A stretch of DNA of 64,000 nt from Symbiodinium natans (GCA_905221605.1 CAJNDS010002845.1:284713-348712); one strand, 5' to 3'; shown: positions 1 to 10,503, numbered from the stretch's first letter. Notes: a model not told the origin generated them from the letters alone. Translations and numbers: made by a program.

Positions 1-1049
1 TGGGAACAGACCCTGTTACGAAAGAACTGGTAGTTCAACTACACAGTGAGACCTCCTACAACATGGGCACAAGTGGACTAGAGATTCAAGTTCCCACTTC
101 TTCAGGAATCAAACAAGGTTGCAAGCTAGCCCCGGCATTGTGGTCTGCGCTGACACTTCTAGTCATGAGCAGAATGGAGCAGAAATGGGGCCCAGATAGC
201 AAGCAAGCTAGGGACATCCTAACAGTCTTTGCAGACGATTTCCTGCTCCAGGAAACCTTCTCGAGCTTTCCTGAACTTCAGAAAGTCCTGCTCAGAATAG
301 AGGCTCTCTTTCAGTCTCTTGAGGACGTGGGGCTGGAAGTCAATCCAACGAAGTCCAAAGCCTTGCTAATGGTTCAGGGCACTCAGCAGTCCATCTTTCG
401 CAAGAAGCACACGATGCGCAAAGAGAAGCAGTTGCACATCGTCCTTCCCTCAGGACATAAGATTCCAATACATCACAAACTAACATATCTAGGGGTGCAG
501 CTTAGCTATGGATCCTACAAAGACCAGACTGTTGACTATAGGATCGCCCAAGCTCAAGGCAAGTTTGAGCTACTTCGACACATCCTGTGCTCCACTAAGG
601 CCTTGGAGGCTTCAAAGAAGTTGGAGATCTGGAGGGTCTATGTGGAATCCTCACTCTTGCATGGGCTTGTGGCCACTGGCATCACCTCATCAGGTCTTCA
701 GAAGCTTCAGAGTAAATACTCGAGGATGCTAAGATCCATCTTTAAGCAACATCAGCACTACAGCCATATTGACACGAAGACTCTGTTCGAGCAATACAAG
801 GTTCAGACTCCTCAAGCAGTTTTGATCAGCCAGATGAAAAACTATCAAGACGCACTAGATGCCTGTCAGAAGTCCAACCCGGATCAGAACATACAGTGGC
901 ATCTGGGACTTAGAGGTAGGATTGTTGCGCTGCAACAGGAGCTTCAGAGCATGCATTTGGACCTGACGAGGCAGACCAGGAGGTACCGTGCTCTCTGTGC
1001 GATCGGAAATTTTCCAGCGCTAAGGGTCTTCAGCAACATACTCTGGTGA
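1..1049 (+). CDS. LINE reverse transcriptase, partial (5' truncated by window edge)
   Basis: The frame is open from the first bases, so the ATG at 63 is unlikely to be the true start. Visible RT motifs are GIKQGCKLAP (motif B, normally G-RQG-PLSP), FADDF (catalytic motif C, YADD type) and YLGVQLS (the KYLG motif at the palm/thumb edge). A helical thumb-like region follows. The protein would copy the element's RNA into DNA at the insertion site. The stop at 1047-1049 is probably not natural: about 60 bases upstream the adjacent frame takes over and encodes a perfect C2H2 zinc finger, so the original product looks like one RT-zinc finger-protease polyprotein now split by a frameshift at about 960-990. 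A programmed shift cannot be excluded. Confidence 0.85.
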   Translation, partial: GTDPVTKELVVQLHSETSYNMGTSGLEIQVPTSSGIKQGCKLAPALWSALTLLVMSRMEQKWGPDSKQARDILTVFADDFLLQETFSSFPELQKVLLRIEALFQSLEDVGLEVNPTKSKALLMVQGTQQSIFRKKHTMRKEKQLHIVLPSGHKIPIHHKLTYLGVQLSYGSYKDQTVDYRIAQAQGKFELLRHILCSTKALEASKKLEIWRVYVESSLLHGLVATGITSSGLQKLQSKYSRMLRSIFKQHQHYSHIDTKTLFEQYKVQTPQAVLISQMKNYQDALDACQKSNPDQNIQWHLGLRGRIVALQQELQSMHLDLTRQTRRYRALCAIGNFPALRVFSNILW

Positions 1050-2530
1050 AGCATGGAGGACAGCGTGCGAATCAGCTAGGCCCAAAATTTCAGGTCACTG
1101 TGCATAGCTGCAAAGGACTTCCGCAATGTGCGGCATGCAACAGGCAGTTGCGCACAATGCATCAACTTCGCAGACATGTGGAGTCAGGCATTTGCCCTCA
1201 GCTGCACGAGCTGAAAGAACGAGCCAAATCCTGTACAAGCTCAGAAAGTATAGCTATGATCTATCAGTCTAGCGTGCAGGAACAACTCAAGAAGGATCCT
1301 GATCTTCTACTAAAAAAGAGACATGTCACTCAGCATCTATTAACGAACTGCAGTCTCTGTGGGCAATTCATTGTTGGCCACAAAGGAGTGAAACAGCACA
1401 TTCAGAAAGCTCATCCCGCTTTCTGGGCACAATCCTCGGCATCCATTCTTGCCAACATGCGAACACATAAGCGCCTCCTGCACAAAAAAGAAGAATGTAG
1501 GTATTGTCGCATTGTGGTAGATGCTCCAGTACGCCATGCAGAGCAATGTGTGGTTCTGCTTCAGACATACGCCATGAGTGCAGCTTGTGCCAAGCCTATG
1601 GAACTGCCAGATCTCTTCAGTGCAGATCCTCCAATTAGCCAGGTGAGAGGAAGGGAGGCTTCCTCCCAGGAGGCTTCCTCCAGCAGCCGAGCTTCTTTGC
1701 TGACATACACTGCACGCGTCTCGGGTCGTTCAACCACTGCACCTCCCACAGCTTCCATGCAAGACGCTGCCTGGCGTCTAGCTTATCATAATCCGCATCA
1801 ACTGTGCTATGCACACACGGTCGTTCATATCCTTATCTCTCTCTTGTCAGACGGACTGTTCCCAGATCCTTCTTTAAATTCCATCCTAACGGAAATAGGT
1901 TCACTGAATGGCAGATCCTCTCATGCGGATGTTCGGAGGTTGCGACATCTTCGTCCGCTGCTAGCAGGATGGCGATTACGACCCAGGCAGGAGGATGAAT
2001 CTCAATTTCTGTTGCATATCTCTCAGCGTATTCCAGATCTTTCATCAGATAAATGGGAGGCGCGAGTTCATATCTCAGCACCGGAGGAACGCATAAGCGT
2101 TGAGGAAAAAGGCGGCTTGATTCTGTATCTACCCGAGCCGCCGGATGGACTCTCGACTCTTCAGCAATCAGTAACACAATGGACGAACAGGGGTAGTGTG
2201 TTTGCCTTGCTTCCAGATACAAGACTCATTTGCTTACAAATTCAAAGATTTGATCAGCAAATCAAAACTTCCCGCCCACAAGCGCTGGACACAGTTCTTG
2301 AGATGCCAATGTTTCAAGATAACGGAACCTCAACAGAAGCAGTGTCCTTTAGCCTCTATGCATTTATTATTCATATCGGCGAAGACTGGAACTCTGGACA
2401 TTACAGAGCGGGATTTTGGAGAGAGAGCGTAGCGTACCTAGCTGATGATAGTGAATCGCCAAGACGCACCACGCTCCTCTCGGATCAAATTTGCCAGGGA
2501 TCGTATTTGGCTTTCTACGTAAGGGTCTAG
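986..2530 (+). CDS. Zinc-finger and USP-type deubiquitinase-like C-terminal module of the LINE polyprotein
   Basis: This frame is open from 920 and overlaps the RT frame. It starts with a C2H2 finger at about 989-1054 (CSLC...QQHTLVKH). From a nominal first codon at 1046, three more Cys/His clusters follow: Cys28/31-His44-Cys50, Cys102/105-His118/123 and Cys151/154-His164-Cys168. After a Ser-rich linker, residues 243-494 resemble a ubiquitin-specific protease: Cys box NPHQLCYAHTVVHIL (Cys254), LICLQIQRFDQ (the usual L-LKRF strand), His box SGHYRAGF (His452) with YLADDSE (Asp467/468), and a last strand SYLAFYVRV like the USP A-Y-L-Y ending. All three catalytic positions are present. Fingers could bind nucleic acid; the protease could act on host ubiquitin or cut the polyprotein, but that is inference. 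A diverged papain-like peptidase remains possible. Confidence 0.7.
   Translation, partial: PCSLCDRKFSSAKGLQQHTLVKHGGQRANQLGPKFQVTVHSCKGLPQCAACNRQLRTMHQLRRHVESGICPQLHELKERAKSCTSSESIAMIYQSSVQEQLKKDPDLLLKKRHVTQHLLTNCSLCGQFIVGHKGVKQHIQKAHPAFWAQSSASILANMRTHKRLLHKKEECRYCRIVVDAPVRHAEQCVVLLQTYAMSAACAKPMELPDLFSADPPISQVRGREASSQEASSSSRASLLTYTARVSGRSTTAPPTASMQDAAWRLAYHNPHQLCYAHTVVHILISLLSDGLFPDPSLNSILTEIGSLNGRSSHADVRRLRHLRPLLAGWRLRPRQEDESQFLLHISQRIPDLSSDKWEARVHISAPEERISVEEKGGLILYLPEPPDGLSTLQQSVTQWTNRGSVFALLPDTRLICLQIQRFDQQIKTSRPQALDTVLEMPMFQDNGTSTEAVSFSLYAFIIHIGEDWNSGHYRAGFWRESVAYLADDSESPRRTTLLSDQICQGSYLAFYVRV
1653..1681. repeat. Two GGAGG-CTT-CCTCC palindromes inside the retrotransposon ORF
   Basis: GGGAGGCTTCCTCCC at 1653-1667 and GGAGGCTTCCTCC at 1669-1681 are perfect 5-6 bp arms around a 3-base loop. 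They keep the frame and encode part of the Ser/Glu/Ala linker between zinc fingers and protease. The same palindrome recurs downstream in non-coding DNA. Confidence 0.8.
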
Positions 2531-2550
2531 CTCGATCTACCTTCGCATGC

Positions 2551-2743
2551 GGAGGTTTCCTCCGGAGGCTTCCTCCGCAGCAGTGTTCTTTCTTCTTAAA
2601 GTAGACCTATCTGCCTGCTGTTGCCTAAGGCAACTCGGCATGAACGCTGCCCTGCGCGCAATAAAGCCATGATCTCGTGCTAAGATGTATAGTCTCTTGC
2701 GTGAAACTTTCACATGCGGAGGTTTCCTCCGGAGGCTTCCTCC
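2551..2743. repeat. Four more GGAGG-N3-CCTCC palindromes in a diverged duplicated 3' region
   Basis: Palindromes lie at 2551-2563, 2564-2576, 2718-2730 and 2731-2743, always as a TTT-loop copy followed by a CTT-loop copy. Flanking text is also duplicated but diverged (tctgcctgctgt, taaggc, ccctgcgcgca), at about 2540-2670 and 2705-2850, so a ~170-bp unit was duplicated at the 3' end of the element. Confidence 0.75.
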
Positions 2744-2858
2744 CCGGTAGTGTTTCTCACAGTAGACCGTTCTGCCTGCTGTAGCTTAAGGCCAAGCTGA
2801 CCCATTCTTGTCCCTGAACCTGAAGCATCGGAAAGAGCCCTGCGCGCACTTCAGAACA

Positions 2859-3125
2859 TGTGAGGTCTCCTCCAGGTCGGTGGGTTCAGCTTAGGGTTAC
2901 TTTTTCGGATGCAACCTTGCCTTGTCGCAGCGCTGGCCCCGAGAGCCGTGCAAGGTGTCCCAGGTCAGGTGCTTCCCTCTTCGCAAAGTACTCGTGCCTA
3001 TGTGAGACCTCCTCGTTAAGTTCGGTCAGTTGGGGTCACATTTTCTCGACCAGGAATGCAATTTTGCCCTGTCGCAGCGCTGGCCCCAGGAGCCGCGCAA
3101 GGCGTCCCAGGTCAGGCTTCGCAAA
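2859..3125. repeat. Diverged tandem duplication of a ~145-bp unit
   Basis: 2859-3000 and 3001-3125 both start near tgtgag-cctcct and share cttg/cctgtcgcagcgctggcccc, gagccg-gcaagg and tcccaggtcagg. No coding signal was recognised. Confidence 0.65.
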
Positions 3126-3387
3126 CTTAGCTACCCTGCCTCCAACTTGGGCATCCTTCTTGGAACGTGCAAGGCCGCCTTGGTGCGCTCTGCCTACGGC
3201 CCTCTGCCAGTTGTTTAGCGTTACCTGTGTGAGACGTCACTAGACAGGAACGCTGAGTGTCGGCCTCACCAGAGGTACGGCTCGCTAAACAGCTGGTGCG
3301 TGGGTGCTGGACGCAGTGACTCGCAGTAGGGTGTCGGGGTAGCCGCGCTTATTTTTCACTCTTTTGCAGTGCTGAGTACTTGATATC

Positions 3388-3456
3388 GGAGGCTGCCTCC
3401 GTGCCAACTTCAATTTCTTCATTGATTCATTGCATCAGATTAGGAGGTTTCCTCCT
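3388..3456. repeat. Two isolated GGAGG-N3-CCTCC palindromes
   Basis: GGAGGCTGCCTCC at 3388-3400 and AGGAGGTTTCCTCCT at 3442-3456. They continue the series that starts inside the retrotransposon ORF. Confidence 0.7.
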
Positions 3457-3568
3457 GAATATCCTTAAGTACTCTGCCAAAGCAGATTCAGTATAGCAGG
3501 TAGTGAGACCTGGCAATCTGGAGGAAGCGATCTTCTCGAAGTCCAAAAGGCCGGACTGTGAAATAAAA

Positions 3569-3607
3569 AAGGCGGGTGAGACCTTCTATATCACACTTGC
3601 CCGCCTT
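3569..3607. repeat. Short stem-loop, arms AAGGCGGG/CCCGCCTT
   Basis: Perfect 8-bp arms with a 23-base spacer, after an A-rich stretch. It could be the end of a small element; no function is assigned. 3608-3944 holds nothing I could assign. Confidence 0.4.
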
Positions 3608-3944
3608 AATCACACCAAACTCAGCTAGCGCACAGCTCTAGCCTGCAACACAACATCGGGGCCAGCCGGCACTGCAGCAGTCGCGGGTGCAGGTGAGCCA
3701 GTAGGAAGCGGTCGTAGGGTGCCCAGCCAGCACAGCGCTATCGCAGCCCTGAGGGGCGGATGCATTCCACATACTCGAACATAGCTGTGCACAACAATCC
3801 TTTCAGCAGCCCTGAGGGGCGTGAAGTACGAACTAGCAAAGACTGCTGGAGCTCCCAAGGCGGATACAGAGTAGCCGACGTGCCGAGGATCCAAAGTGAT
3901 CAGAGGTCCACATGCTGATTCTGGCAGTGAGTGCAATGCAAAAA

Positions 3945-4072
<128 letters not shown>

Positions 4073-4875
4073 GGCAACTAGGCTTCTATCAAGACGCTCT
4101 CGGTGTAGATTTTGGCTGCAATCTCTTCCATCCGGTCCGGTTCAGGGGGCTTGGGGTCAGTGACCGAAGAATCAACTCCGCGCAACATGCGCTCAGAGCA
4201 CATTTGAAGGATGGTTCAAGGGTCTGTCCCCACACCAAAGGCGTGGAGATGATGTTCTCCACGAACTGTAGCTTCAGAAGTGTTGCCGGTGTTGAGCTTG
4301 GCTTGGCATGCTTTTCGCAGCCTGCTCGAGTTCTCAAGTCTATTTGAGATCTCTGCCAACACGGGCGATGCAGCCGACTGACAGAGTGGCCCTCCATGGC
4401 CGCGAGATCAGCTTGCAGAACCTAAGTCATCTTCAGTGGCCTGGCATGAGGCAGTGGGTGCCATGGGTGCGTATGTTCACAAGTTCACCTTGCATTTACC
4501 TTCGATGCATATCTGGCCCTTTCCAAGGCAATTCTCCGGCAAACGCAGGCCCGGGTCTAGGCTTCGGCAAAGACGCCAACTTGGCACGTTCCTGACCGCA
4601 CAGCTAAGGGAGGCGAAGCTGCAAGCACCTGGGCGGCAGTCGCTTACAAGAAGGGGCTGTCTAAAAAATGGACGGAAAACCGTGCTACCAGTATGAAAAG
4701 ACAAGCTGAGACAAGCTGAGAGCTGCCAAGGAGATCCAGGTCGGTGCCCAACTGCTGCAGAGTATTGGACTTTTCCCATCGCGGCGTCGGCTGTCTAGAG
4801 TTGGTCGAACAGATGAGTCAATGCAAACCAGTGGAGATGTGTCATGCTACCATGTGTCAAATCTAGTCTAGACAG

Positions 4876-7800
4876 CACGCTGAATGATCGAGGACATTAC
4901 AAGGATGTTGTTTGGGCCGTTCTCTTCTTGGTCATGGTTGCAGCCACTGCTGGGTTTTGCACGTACTATTTCAAGGTGCCGATGCTGCTTCATAGGAACG
5001 TGACGCCTGCATGTGAGCGTGAGTTTCTGCCAGGGAATTGACACGAGCCTGAACGAAGATTCAGCATTCCGAGCACCCCGGCCGTGAGAAAGCAGCTGCA
5101 CATCGGTGGACAGTGCAGAATTATTGGATCCAAGGGCCATCAGACCCACAACCACATGGAGGTGGAGGATTTGGTTGCCCATGTTGGCAGGTTGATCATG
5201 GCAGGCTGGGAAGAGAAAACGCCCGTCTTTCTCTCTCTCTCTCTTTCCGCTAGTTGTGGCTATCGATTTTTTTGTCAACATGGCTTAGCAAAAGGGCTTT
5301 GTTAAGCTGAGCTCCGAATGCTCTGCTCCCACTTAAGGTGTTGCGGGCACGGTGGGCTCTCTGGTCGCTGCGTTCTTCTTCATGATGCTGGCAAAAGCTT
5401 GTGCCAAGCCATTAGTGTGCAGGGCTCAGTTGCTTTGGTTTCTTTTGTTTTTTTTGGGTTTCGTGAGTTGCTGTGCTCGAGTGTCTTCGAAGAACTTCAG
5501 CAAAGTGGAAAAACCCTTTAAGGCAAGTTCTGCTTTCTAGAAGACTCTCTCTTAACGCAAAGGAGTCGGACTAGCTTCGAGCCTGACTAGCTTCGAGCCT
5601 GCGTGAATGTCTCTGGTCATACGTCAGTGAAGCTAGTAAGGAAAAGAGGGAGAAGGAAAAGAAGGAAGGAAGGAAGGAAAAGAAGGAAAAAAAGGAAAAG
5701 AAGGAAATGAAGGAAGGAAGGAAGGACAAGGAAGGACAAGGAAGGAAAGGAAGGAAGGAGTCGAAGGAAGGAAGGCCATTAGCCTCTATACAGCTCCTAC
5801 TTCAATATAGGAAACAGAGGTTTGCCCATTAACATGTGCTTTAAGTTTTTCTCAAACAAACCGAAGCAAAGCAAAACACCCACAAGAAAGAGCGGGACAG
5901 AACACAAAAACCCACCCTTTGGGAGTAGTAATGGAACCTGTGCAGAATGCATTGTTAGGGCTGTGTCAGTAATTCGTCTTCAACGTCCACGTCCAGAAGT
6001 CGAATCTTGAGTTAAGCTATGCCCCACTATGCACCAGCATCAGCACGAAGCAGCGTGCGGAACGCTGGGTTCTCGAAATCGATAGCATGTTCGGCATTTT
6101 GTTGGCTATACTTGTATTTAGTTGACGAGCCGCAGCCTAGCGACTTCCACATGTGGCACCCAACTGCGCTCACAGACCGACAGATGTAGGCAGCCAACCT
6201 AGCGAGCACGCCACACGTCATGAGCAGCAGAACCCAGGTACGTGGCACTGTTCTTTATGCCAACACTCTACATGATCGCTGGCGCTAGTCTCCTTGTTGT
6301 CGGCTTGAGGCAGCTTGTGCGCAAGCAGCTGTGTGAAGTGTGAACTCGATGAAGGCTTGCGAATTATCCTTGCCAGGTCTGAAGACGGCATACAACTTAT
6401 CATAGCAGGCCACAGCTTTCCGAGCGTGCGCTGCAGACAGAAGTTTGCGGCACCCAGTTTTAGCACAACAGCTAAGCTAGGCGTGCAGTAGCTGTTGGGT
6501 CGAGGTCCAGTGCTGGTAGATGCTTGTCGCGTTCCCCTTGTCACCAGCCTGGCCTGTAAGGTGGCATCCTCTTGGCTATCGGCATTTGCTACACTAGCTG
6601 CGTGTTTTTCTGCTGGCGTCGCTACATTCCCTTCACCATTGAAGTGGTGGAGATGGTCGCCCACCTAGAGGAAGAGTTTCGATGAAGCTGTCTTTTCTTC
6701 AGGAATCTTCCCTTGTTCAAAAGGGTGGCTTGTGCCGTTTGCCAGGTGGCGGAGGTGTCCAACGACAACCCTTGCAAGACACCCAGTCACGAGTCAGAGC
6801 TGAATGCTGACGTGTTGATGACACCACTTTGCAGTTGCAGCAGATGATTCAAGCCGAGACACCCCACAGGCATGGTAGCAGTCTCCGTGTTCGGTTCCAT
6901 CTTATCTGGTATCTGGACGGTGCTTGTCGCGGGCTGCTGGGTGGCTGTGAGGGTCAAGTATCAGTCAGATCTTCCAGACCAGCACATGAGCCTCTTCTCA
7001 GAGCATTAGAGCATTTGGCCGTGAAAAGTGTAAGGCCCCAAGAAGCCCGAACAATGGACAAAACCGGCTTTGTGCAAGTGTGCCATAGCGTGTCCTCTGC
7101 TGGAAAGTTAGAGCATGTTAATGCACAGACGAAGAGCCGTTCGAACTGAGGAAAGCAAACCATCCCATCAATTATGTTGCCTTGCTGTGGGGGAGTCTGC
7201 GGGAGATTGGCACCGGTTACTGCAAGCGCGTATTCATCAAGCGATGTCCACAATTCTTGCAAAAGCTGAGGCTTTTGTGGCGGTCTTGCTGTGGGGAGGA
7301 TCTGTCATCCACAACGTTTGCCACACCAGCTACTGTGGCGTGTTCGGCCGATGGTACTTCAACCAAGGAGGTCACGGTTCGTCATAGAAAGCAAAAAGGT
7401 CTCGAAGTTTTTTCAGTAGCAAAAACGGTTCCAGTATGGTTGACTTTGACAGGCTGGCCTTTGTCCAGCAGCATTCGCGTGGCTTTGACGACTTCGTTTG
7501 GCATCTGGGCATCGTTTCTATCACGGCGACACACCTCAGCTGTGATGTAGCAGAATGTAGCCGAACGATTAGGCCTGTGTAAGCTGGACCTTGACTGAAG
7601 TTCTTAGCAGAGCCGTGAGGCAGCATTTGCTTGGGCTCCTTGACAGTGACTGCTATCCGGGTGGTTGAGATTTTTGCCGAAGACTTATCCCGAGCACTAG
7701 CGTACGCCTTCTGTGTAGAATGTGTCGTCCTGTGTTGGGAGAGCGAGTTCGTCGAACTGGTGAGGTTCGGACTGCAAAGAATGAGGCGGCATCAGAAGGC

Positions 7801-10503
7801 AGGGCCTGTGTATGCCTGTGTCTTCTTGGTGGGTCGACGCTGCGTGTGGATGAGGACGTCGGTGTCGCTGGGTTGATCCATGTCAGGTAATGCGGTTGCC
7901 TGCGTCGTCCTCTGCCTTCTGGATTGCGTCATCTCATGCATAGGATCGCGCACAGGTTTTTCACTTGCATGGGCATGTGTCGTCAATTTAGAGCCCAGAG
8001 AAGTTCAGGAGACATTCTGGAGTACTTCAACGACTGGGTGTACGTACTTTGGTGGAAGATGGCAAGTATCACAGGTTTCCATGCATCTTCAAGGACTCCG
8101 CCCTGAAGGCTTTGAGACTGAGGGTACAAAGGCGAACAGAGACATCTCACAGTAACTTAGTAGGTTAGGCTCGGGCTCGAGCCGTCCCGTTCCCTGGGAC
8201 AGCCCAGGGTCGAAAATTTCACAAAGCGTCAGCAGCATTTTGCTTTCTTATCTACCAGATTGTTTTAAGTCAAGTCATTCCAGAGTGCGGGCCTTCTCCT
8301 TTACATATCGCGCGACGAGATTTTAGACCTGGGACTTAGCGCGCTTGTGGTTTCCAAAGCCTTCCATTCGGCCCCCTTTACACCTCTATGCGTGCGGCCC
8401 TACAGTTATGGGTGTCCTTGAACACGCGAGCAAGGTAGTAATGTCTCTCGAAAGAGCACTCTCTTTTGTGGCGCATGATGCGGGCAATGCATCCTCTCAA
8501 CATTACCAGATCAAAGGTCTGCGACAAGGCTGCGCACTCTCACCGTATCCATTCTCCTTTGTGTTTGCCCATCTCTTCCACGACCTACGACATGCGCGCC
8601 AGTATGGTGTAGGATCCTGCTGGTGTGAATGGCAAGGCACATTTGCCCTCTCCAGTCCCCCACTCGCGGGAAGTCAAGTATCTGGGAGCTTATTCAAACG
8701 ACACTTCAGCTAATCACAAGCACTTGCGTTCGCGCAGTTCTCAAGCAGTCACCGCCTCCAAGTCGCCGAGGCAACTCATCCTTTTCTACACTACGGGAAG
8801 TGTCAACCTCCCTCCCTCCCGACTCACGCACCTGGATTCTATACATTGCAAGAACCTAGGGCGCATTTTGAAGATCAACTCCTCCTTTTGTCATAGAGTA
8901 CTCGACCCTTCAAAAGCGCCTTACTCTAATGAGTACATTCATGACCTTGCATGCAAAGCAGGCCGGGTCATCCCATCCTCTCAACTTCCAAAATTGTTTA
9001 AAGTTACTCGGCCATATTTTATGACACCCTGACTCCCTTGAAGGACAGGCAGTGTTTACCAGTGCCCACGTGTACAGGCGAAAGTATGGGCCAAAGCTCA
9101 TGGGCCCGCATCCTTCCTCACAGAGGCTAGAGCTGTCCCATGGATTTTCACCATGCCTATTTCCGCATCCCAACCCAGCAGGGTTGCAAAGTCACGGAAG
9201 CGCCTCTATGATGTACGTGGACAATACGTTACTGTATCTGTATCGGTCGCTCCTCCCAGTAGCCAGTGACAGATGCAGATGGCAACTCCTCCTGAATAAG
9301 AGAAGGCCGATCTATGACTATATATTATATTATACCAATTGAGAGCACCATCTTCATATTTTTCCCCTTACATTTCGCTTCCCTTTGACTGCTTTGAAAG
9401 GTGTTGGGGCTGTCCCTGCTGCTCTCGCATTGAAAAAACTTAGTGTGTAGTAGGTTTACGGTCAAGGCTCGGGAGCCATGGCTCAAGAAAGCGTTCGCCC
9501 TCCCCCAAAGTGGTACGCGCGCGCAGATGACAGCTTTGTCTTTCAAGATCCTTCAAGCCAAGATCAGGTGCAATGTGCTCTTCGTGGCACAGCTTTCTGC
9601 CAGTCGGTGCGGGCTACATACGCGCTGATCGTTTGCAACGGTGTTCAGACGCTTGTCCAACTGAGCTGCGGATTTGTTGCTCAGGATTCTTTCTCCTATG
9701 ATGCGTTTGGTGTTTGTTGAGTTCTGCTGAGGTATATAATTTCTGATCTTCTTGTGGACTCTGTGGTGGCCATGGGCGCCTTTATCTCGGCTTTGGTCGG
9801 GGCTGGTCTGGGTCTTGCAGTGGCCGTGTCTGGAGCTTGCCTCAGTTTTGTACAGTCCGTGATGCAATCCGAAGCAATCCGATGCAATCTGCATGTAGCA
9901 CGCTGTGGCATCATGACGGCATACGATGGCCACTAGGATGTTCAGCTTCAGGCTCGGACACATCGACAGGGGTGACGCCGGCAACATCAGTAAAGGACGA
10001 GTATACACTGATGGCCATTGTCGGTGCATTGATGGGCTACTTCGGAGGCTTAATTGGAGGCTGCACGGCCTTGCAATGCCTTGCAGCTGTTTTGGCGCAG
10101 TTTCAGCTGGGTTCCTGGGCATGCATCCTCCAGAGATGGCGTGAGGTGGAAGCGCTATGTCCATCTTCTCAAGTGGCACAAAAGCCCTCTTAACGTGCCT
10201 CACCTTGCATACGCCGTGACAGCAAGTCGCACATCTAGTCGTCTCACTGGCAATGGAAAGACAGAGTTCTGGATGAAAGAAGCCACTCCCACCTCATTCT
10301 GGCAGTCACTTCTATTTGCCTCTCCCCCCCCAACATCCCGATGGTCCCTACAGCTGAGGTGTTGGGCAGAAGATCCCGGACCGCTCCAAGAAGAGTATGG
10401 GGAGTCTTGGCACGGTGTGATCGATGTGGGCATCGAAGTTGCTACGTCTTACCAGACTAGGGTGACTCGACAGAGGTTAGAGGAGAACCCCCGCGAGCCT
10501 TGA
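4876..10503 (+). CDS. Choline transporter-like protein (SLC44/CTL family), split gene with at least ten exons
   Basis: CTL proteins are multi-pass membrane transporters of choline or ethanolamine-type substrates. Recognised exons: TM1 4876-4975 (YKDVVWAVLFLVMVAATAG); a TM segment 5338-5422 (GSLVAAFFFMMLAK); TM 6870-6952 (SILSGIWTVLVAGCWVAV); signature exon about 7266-7367 (VIHNVCHTSYCGVFGRWYF, family form V-NV-H--V-GVFA-WYF); 7453-7500 (SSSIRVALTTSFG); 7620 to about 7682 (SICLGSLTVTAIRVVEIF); 7887-7943 (VLCLLDCVISCIG); 8009-8043 (DILEYFNDWVYV); about 8075 onward; 9732 to about 9826 (IISDLLVDSVVAMGAFISA); 9991 to about 10080 (MAIVGALMGYFGGLIGG); and 10354-10503 (CWAEDPGPLQEEYG, then TGA). Order and spacing match the family. 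Some junctions are in-frame GA-AG or GC-AG (7368-7452 GA, 7501-7619 GC, 7944-8008 GA). The N-terminus and parts of the first loop were not found. A dead LINE fragment sits in the 8.1-9.7 kb intron. Confidence 0.75.
5040..5337. other. SLC44 gene intron region, nothing assigned
   Basis: Between TM exons 1 and 2 I see only a short CT-rich run at 5230-5250. Part of the extracellular loop may be encoded here, but no exon could be anchored. Confidence 0.4.
5423..6869. other. SLC44 gene intron region with repeats
   Basis: Contains a tandem copy of gactagcttcgagcct (5570-5602), the GGAA-rich tract at 5640-5775, and long minus-strand open frames without recognisable domains. Further transporter exons may lie here. 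Confidence 0.4.
5640..5775. repeat. Purine-rich GGAA/AAGG tract
   Basis: Irregular aaggaaggaa repeats, strongly purine on the + strand, inside a transporter intron. Confidence 0.9.
8315..9342 (+). pseudogene. Degenerate LINE reverse transcriptase fragment inside the SLC44 gene
   Basis: Remnants of a second LINE family, on the same strand as the host gene. 8333-8415 reads VVSKAFHSAPFTPLC, matching RT motif A (D-SKAFDS) without its Asp. A frameshift follows, then KGLRQGCALSP (motif B) at about 8510-8545. The catalytic YADD stretch is missing where it should be, and the frame at 8625-9032 continues with VKYLGAYSND (KYLG motif) and a thumb-like region. A YVDN motif with TLLYL appears only at about 9213-9240, after the thumb, which suggests rearrangement or pieces of two copies. 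Several stops and shifts make it non-functional. Confidence 0.7.

Larger units (their letters stand above)
1..2860 (+). mobile_element. 3' part of a non-LTR (LINE-type) retrotransposon with RT, zinc fingers and USP-like domain
   Basis: The left window edge cuts the element inside its reverse transcriptase, so its 5' end is outside. In order it holds the RT C-terminal half (1-1049), a C2H2 finger plus three more Cys/His clusters, a USP-like protease domain ending at 2530, and a 3' region with GGAGG/CCTCC palindromes. I saw no terminal repeats, integrase or RNase H, which fits a LINE better than an LTR element. The 3' end is not resolved: no poly-A tail or target-site duplication is obvious, and the limit given is arbitrary within the duplicated non-coding stretch. 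Confidence 0.75.
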
